A stretch of DNA of 64,000 bases from NCBI GenBank assembly GCA_020634315.1, contig JACKBV010000003.1, positions 233,181 to 297,180 of the forward strand. The letters run 5' to 3'. The notes under the pieces are model-generated. The model ran no database searches and was not told the origin of the DNA. It saw only the letters and a program-made list of their open reading frames with translations. Numbering within the stretch: position 1 is the first letter of the stretch; the number at the start of each line of letters is the position of its first letter. The translations under genes were made by a program, and so were the position numbers. Below are positions 60,883 to 64,000 of the stretch, piece after piece. The stretch is from Ardenticatenaceae bacterium. GTDB lineage: Bacteria; Chloroflexota; Anaerolineae; Promineifilales; Promineifilaceae.

Positions 60883-60896
60883 TACCCAAGTGGGTA
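60883..60896. promoter_or_regulatory. TACCCA-NN-TGGGTA palindrome upstream of the molybdo-enzyme operon
   Basis: TACCCAAGTGGGTA, extended to AATACCC/GGGTATT, lies about 190 bp before the PhnP-like gene. A weak -10 (TTATAG, near 60834) would place the site about 60-70 bp before the start, similar to the cofactor operon. The rest of 60697-61196 shows no gene. Confidence 0.6.
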
Positions 60897-61196
60897 TTTC
60901 TGAGTTACCACGTTGGTTACATCCACAGACTTGTCAGTGCAGCCCCAATAGCACTTTTGCTTAGCCCGGTTTAGCAGAAAAGGAAATTGGCAATTACTGG
61001 AAAGCTTTGCTCGCAATATATGTGCAAATTGACTTATAAATAGCCAGATGATAGCATTGATTACCTTCATACTCTGGATATCAATGCTTATCGCCCACGG
61101 TATTTGCACTGAATCGCATAAGGGATTTGAGGGTCTTGTTTAGCAGGGAAAGGCGGGCCGTCCGCTTGTTTCTTTTCTTAATGGAGATAAGTGGTA

Positions 61197-62336
61197 ATGT
61201 CAACTTCCGTCCAAAAACGCCTCAAGGATCTCATCAAAATCGGTGAGTCGTTAGTGTGGTCTAGATGCCCTGAAGTTATCAGCGAGGCCACAGTAAATGC
61301 ACTTATTGCCGCTTTTGATTGCGATTACGCCTCCGTTTACCTTTTGGATGTTACGGGTGACTACCTTATTCAATATGTCGCATGTGGCGACATCCCCAAA
61401 CATATGCACAAAGACGACAGATTGTCTATAACGACAGGTCGCATGTTGCACATGCTCACAACGCACCAACCGCTTGTCATGGATTTCTTGAATCCCGATC
61501 CTGCCGACTGGATTCCTGAGGGACCTGTGTTCAGGAGCGCTGCCAGTGCTCCCCTTATGGTGGGTGAAGATGTATTGGGCATGTTCACCATTGTGCATAA
61601 AGAGTATTATCATTGGCAGGAGAAGGACATCGATTATCTACTGGATGTGGGCAAACTGTTGGGCATTACCGTTCAGCATGCTCGTATTGCCAGAAAGACG
61701 ACTGACCTCGAGATTTTGTTGGAGCGTAAGCGTTTGAGTGGAGAAATCCATGATAACCTTTCTCAGTTAATCAGTTCCCTAAACATGAGTACAGAAGCTG
61801 CCCTCCTTTCGTGGGAGGAAGGCAATATGGATTGGCTCCGCAATGATCTTGAACGGATCAGAACGACGAGCCGTGAAGCGGCGCGTACACTGCGCGAGGA
61901 AATGCTTTCCCTGCGTACACCAACAAATGAGACAAAAGGGTTGATTTCGGGCGTTCGGGAATGTACCCAACGTTTCAAGCAGCAATGGGGTATTGACACA
62001 GAACTGTACTTAGATAATGGTGTAGAGACGCTGATTGTTTCCACGCAGGTAGAGTTGCAGTTTATCCGCATTTTGCATGAATCGCTTGCCAATATCATCC
62101 GCCATGCTGTGGCTTCTCGTGTACGTGTTGTATTGCAGGGCGACACGAATGGCTTGTACATGCAGATTCAAGATAATGGTCGTGGATTTGATCCGGAGGC
62201 TGTTTCTCGTGAAAGATTGGGATTGCGGATTATGCGTGAACGGGCGGAGTCTTTAGGGGGCGTGTTACGCGTTGAGTCTGGCAGCGGGCTTGGCACGACC
62301 ATACGCGTTGATGTGCCATGGTATAGGAGCACATAA
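61197..62336 (+). CDS. GAF-domain sensor histidine kinase (NarX-like class, HisKA_3)
   Basis: About 379 residues, no membrane helix. A GAF domain (about 20-165: ALIAAFDCDYASVYLLDV, PLMVGEDVLGMFTIVHKEYYHW) is followed by the HisKA_3 box LSGEIHDNLSQLISSLNMS, with H near residue 185 as the phospho site, and an HATPase_c domain (ILHESLANIIRHAVASR, DNGRGF, GLRIMRERAESLGG). It is cytoplasmic and so senses a soluble ligand, possibly a redox or Fe-S state through Cys (FDCDYASVY, VACGDI). ATG 61197 with GGAG 10 nt upstream is preferred to GTG 61191. Partner of the NarL-type regulator 2 bp downstream. Confidence 0.9.
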   Translation: MSTSVQKRLKDLIKIGESLVWSRCPEVISEATVNALIAAFDCDYASVYLLDVTGDYLIQYVACGDIPKHMHKDDRLSITTGRMLHMLTTHQPLVMDFLNPDPADWIPEGPVFRSAASAPLMVGEDVLGMFTIVHKEYYHWQEKDIDYLLDVGKLLGITVQHARIARKTTDLEILLERKRLSGEIHDNLSQLISSLNMSTEAALLSWEEGNMDWLRNDLERIRTTSREAARTLREEMLSLRTPTNETKGLISGVRECTQRFKQQWGIDTELYLDNGVETLIVSTQVELQFIRILHESLANIIRHAVASRVRVVLQGDTNGLYMQIQDNGRGFDPEAVSRERLGLRIMRERAESLGGVLRVESGSGLGTTIRVDVPWYRST

Positions 62337-62338
62337 AC

Positions 62339-62992
62339 ATGACACCAATAAAAGCTAGCCTGTTGTTAGTAGATGATCATGCACTTTTCCGTGATGGGTT
62401 GCATGAGCTGATCAATCATTGGGAAGAGTTCGAGGTGGTGGGCGAGGCGGCTAATGGGCAGGAGGCCGTAGAGCTGTGTCGTCAAAAGCTGCCGGATATT
62501 GTATTGATGGATGTTCAGATGCCTGTGATGAATGGTGTTGAAGCCGTTCACCATATTCAGGCGGAGTTTCCCACTATTTGCGTGGTGATGCTCACGATGT
62601 CCGTGGAAGAGCGCGATTTGTTTGAAGCTTTGCAGAAAGGCGCACGCGGGTACATATTAAAAAATATTTCTGGTCAGCAGCTGCGCGAACGATTGCATGA
62701 AGTGATGCGTGGCGAGTCGCCATTATCGAGCGCAATTGCTACTAAGATATTGGCTGAATTCAATTGGCAATGGGAAAGTAGTGCGCAGGGTTCGTCAGAA
62801 CCTTTGACAGAACGCGAAATTCAAATTCTGCAATTGGTTGTCGATGGCTTGACGAATGAGGAGATTGGAGCCGAGTTGTGCCTGAGCGGACAGACTGTGA
62901 AGAAACAGTTGAGCAGTGTGCTGCAAAAATTGCACTTGAATAATCGGGTGCAGGCGGCCGTCTATGCGGTTCGCAAAGGGTTGGCCGAATAA
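62339..62992 (+). CDS. NarL/LuxR-type response regulator 1
   Basis: 217 residues. Receiver: VDDH (D12, D13), phospho-acceptor D58 in PDIVLMDVQMP, T86 and K108 (RGYILKN). C-terminal helix-turn-helix LTEREIQILQLVVDGLTNEEIGAELCLSGQTVKKQLSSVLQKL. It follows the histidine kinase by 2 bp, so the two form one two-component system. A second, almost identical regulator gene starts 364 bp downstream. The likely DNA target is the TACCCA palindrome. Confidence 0.93.
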   Translation: MTPIKASLLLVDDHALFRDGLHELINHWEEFEVVGEAANGQEAVELCRQKLPDIVLMDVQMPVMNGVEAVHHIQAEFPTICVVMLTMSVEERDLFEALQKGARGYILKNISGQQLRERLHEVMRGESPLSSAIATKILAEFNWQWESSAQGSSEPLTEREIQILQLVVDGLTNEEIGAELCLSGQTVKKQLSSVLQKLHLNNRVQAAVYAVRKGLAE

Positions 62993-63098
62993 TTTGATGT
63001 GAAGCAAAGCTTAAACGGCAGCTTGTGCTATGTTGTTTAAGTTCGTGGCCTGGTAGGTTTTCCAACCATTTTTCCCCTCTCTTTTTATTGCGAAAAGG

Positions 63099-63112
63099 TA
63101 CCCATTTGGGTA
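63099..63112. promoter_or_regulatory. TACCCA-NN-TGGGTA palindrome between the two NarL-type genes
   Basis: Perfect palindrome TACCCATTTGGGTA in the 363-bp spacer. Downstream there is a plausible promoter TTACGG (63158-63163), 17-bp spacer and TACAAT (63181-63186). The site would lie about 87 bp before the start of transcription of the second regulator gene. Points to autoregulation or cross-regulation. Confidence 0.6.
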
Positions 63113-63197
63113 TCAGAAAAAGACCCAGGAAGGTAATCGGCCGTAGCCGGAGGAGGCTTACGGGCTGTTCGCTTGTGCCATACAATGCATGTGTGAG

Positions 63198-63227
63198 CAC
63201 CCCTCATCGTTGGGGTGTTTGTGTTTT
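63198..63227 (+). terminator. Possible terminator in the 62993-63355 spacer
   Basis: CACCCC pairs with GGGGTG around an 8-nt loop, followed by TTTGTGTTTT. It may attenuate transcription into the second regulator. Confidence 0.45.
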
Positions 63228-63355
63228 CCTATTTGGCGAACCGCCAGCTGAGGCTGTGGTTATAGCCAGGATAGTTGTTTTGTCGTTTTGATATGGAAAC
63301 GGCCGTTTCACACCAAGTAAAAGGTAACTGTTAACAACAGCCTACAAAAACACAC

Positions 63356-64000
63356 ATGATTAAGCAACAGGCCACCACATTACTGCTCGTAGATGATCAT
63401 ACACTTTTCCGCGATGGCTTGCGCCAGTTAATCAGCCACTGGGAAGAATTCCAAGTAGTAGGGGAGGCAGCTAACGGCCAGGAAGCTTTAGAGCTGTGCC
63501 AACAAAAGCTGCCAGATATTGTGCTTACCGACATCCAGATGCCGGTTATGAACGGAGTAGAAGTCGTCCGGCACATCCGTGCTGAGTTCCCGACCGTTTG
63601 CGTGGTGATACTGACCATGTCAGTCGAAGAGCGAGATTTGTTTGAGGCGCTCAAGCAAGGAGCACGGGGATACATTCTCAAGAACATCTCCGCTCAGCAA
63701 TTACGAGAACGTCTGCACGAAGTCATGCGCGGCGAATCGCCTTTATCTAGCGCAATTGCCACCAGGATTTTGGCTGAATTCACCTGGCAGCGCGAAGGGG
63801 GTGCCGGTGGGGCTGTTGAGCCATTAACAGAACGGGAAATACAGATTCTGCAACTGGTCGTCGAGGGGTTAACAAACGAGGAGATTGGAGCCGAGTTGTG
63901 CCTCAGTGGACAAACTGTGAAGAAACAGTTGAGCTGTGTGCTGCAAAAACTACACCTGAACAATCGCGTTCAAGCGGCCGTTTATGCGATTCGTAAGGGG
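63356..64000 (+). CDS. NarL/LuxR-type response regulator 2 (partial, runs off the window)
   Basis: The first 215 codons are in the window. Starts MIKQQATTLLLVDDHTLFRDG; receiver with D59 in PDIVLTDIQMP; helix-turn-helix LTEREIQILQLVVEGLTNEEIGAELCLSGQTVKKQLSCVLQKL; the last codons read YAIRKG. It closely matches regulator 1 in receiver and recognition helix but differs in the linker and N-terminus, so it is a recent tandem duplicate. No kinase gene lies between the two. No stop is inside the window. Confidence 0.92.
   Translation, partial: MIKQQATTLLLVDDHTLFRDGLRQLISHWEEFQVVGEAANGQEALELCQQKLPDIVLTDIQMPVMNGVEVVRHIRAEFPTVCVVILTMSVEERDLFEALKQGARGYILKNISAQQLRERLHEVMRGESPLSSAIATRILAEFTWQREGGAGGAVEPLTEREIQILQLVVEGLTNEEIGAELCLSGQTVKKQLSCVLQKLHLNNRVQAAVYAIRKG

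Larger units (their letters stand above)
1779..63309. repeat. Highly iterated palindrome AACGGCCGTT, dispersed over the window
   Basis: By hand count about 70 copies of the ACGGCCGT core, often extended to GGAAACGGCCGTTTCC (for example 1779-1794, 5263, 41266, 45528), both in genes and spacers. In genes it encodes mostly ETAV(S/P), NGR or TAV depending on frame. An 8-mer is expected about once in 64 kb by base-composition-blind chance. Between about 17.4 and 29.1 kb I found only one copy (near 24100). Confidence 0.85.

Noticed and set aside
1..64000. tRNA, rRNA or tmRNA genes
   Set aside because: No cloverleaf or rRNA-like stretch was seen in any spacer on either strand.
1..64000. Transposase or integrase genes
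   Set aside because: None recognised; repeats alone do not show an insertion sequence.

Overview
The window reads as chromosomal DNA of a Chloroflexota bacterium, probably Anaerolineae or Caldilineae-like. This is inferred from gene content and style: SARP/BTAD regulators, secreted beta-helix proteins of the choice-of-anchor Q type, lipoproteins, a PstSCAB-type operon, molybdo-enzymes of anaerobes, and no outer-membrane machinery. No rRNA, tRNA, CRISPR, transposase or prophage gene was seen. The palindrome AACGGCCGTT and close variants (about 70 copies of the ACGGCCGT core by hand count) occur in genes and spacers nearly everywhere except about 17.4-29.1 kb.

Layout. 0-0.6 kb: a 21-bp tandem repeat array. 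0.6-8.7 kb: a nucleotidyltransferase, a polyferredoxin/PadR pair behind a palindromic operator, two GNAT acetyltransferases, a large BTAD/NB-ARC/TPR regulator and a small membrane protein. 9-17.3 kb: secreted proteins, three of which end in a hydrophobic LP-containing tail, plus a lipoprotein and a globin. 17.4-18.7 kb: a CcdA/TlpA-like thiol-redox pair. 18.7-29.1 kb: a furanose ABC transporter of the YtfQRT-YjfF type, a binding protein/histidine kinase/AraC regulator trio and a LacI regulator. 29.2-35.3 kb: pstSCAB with a PhoB/PhoR-type pair. 35.3-39.3 kb: palindromic repeats, the remnant of a deleted two-component system, a fourth LP-tailed protein and a lipoprotein.

39.4-48.4 kb is one long minus-strand operon: NTPase, fused ECF ATPase, S component, a molybdo-oxidoreductase-fold lipoprotein, EcfT, FmdE, MobB, MoeA, DUF364, an APH-like kinase and a nucleoside hydrolase. 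48.6-60.7 kb is a second minus-strand operon: a PhnP-like metallohydrolase, a PsrABC-like molybdo-oxidoreductase without a Tat signal, an HdrD-like Fe-S protein, a radical SAM protein, a second molybdo-oxidoreductase, a DUF2064 protein, a ferredoxin-DUF169 protein, a flavin reductase and a GNAT. 61.2-64 kb holds a GAF histidine kinase, a NarL-type regulator and a second, nearly identical regulator cut by the window end.

The most interesting reading joins these last three blocks. A near-identical 14-bp palindrome, TACCCA-NN-TGGGTA, lies upstream of the cofactor/ECF operon, upstream of the molybdo-enzyme operon and between the two NarL-type genes. This suggests one two-component regulon supplying metal or cofactor to, and expressing, an undescribed molybdo/tungsto-enzyme pathway. 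The cofactor operon also has a structured leader that could be a Moco-type riboswitch. Substrates are unknown and all functional statements rest on reading the sequence by eye.
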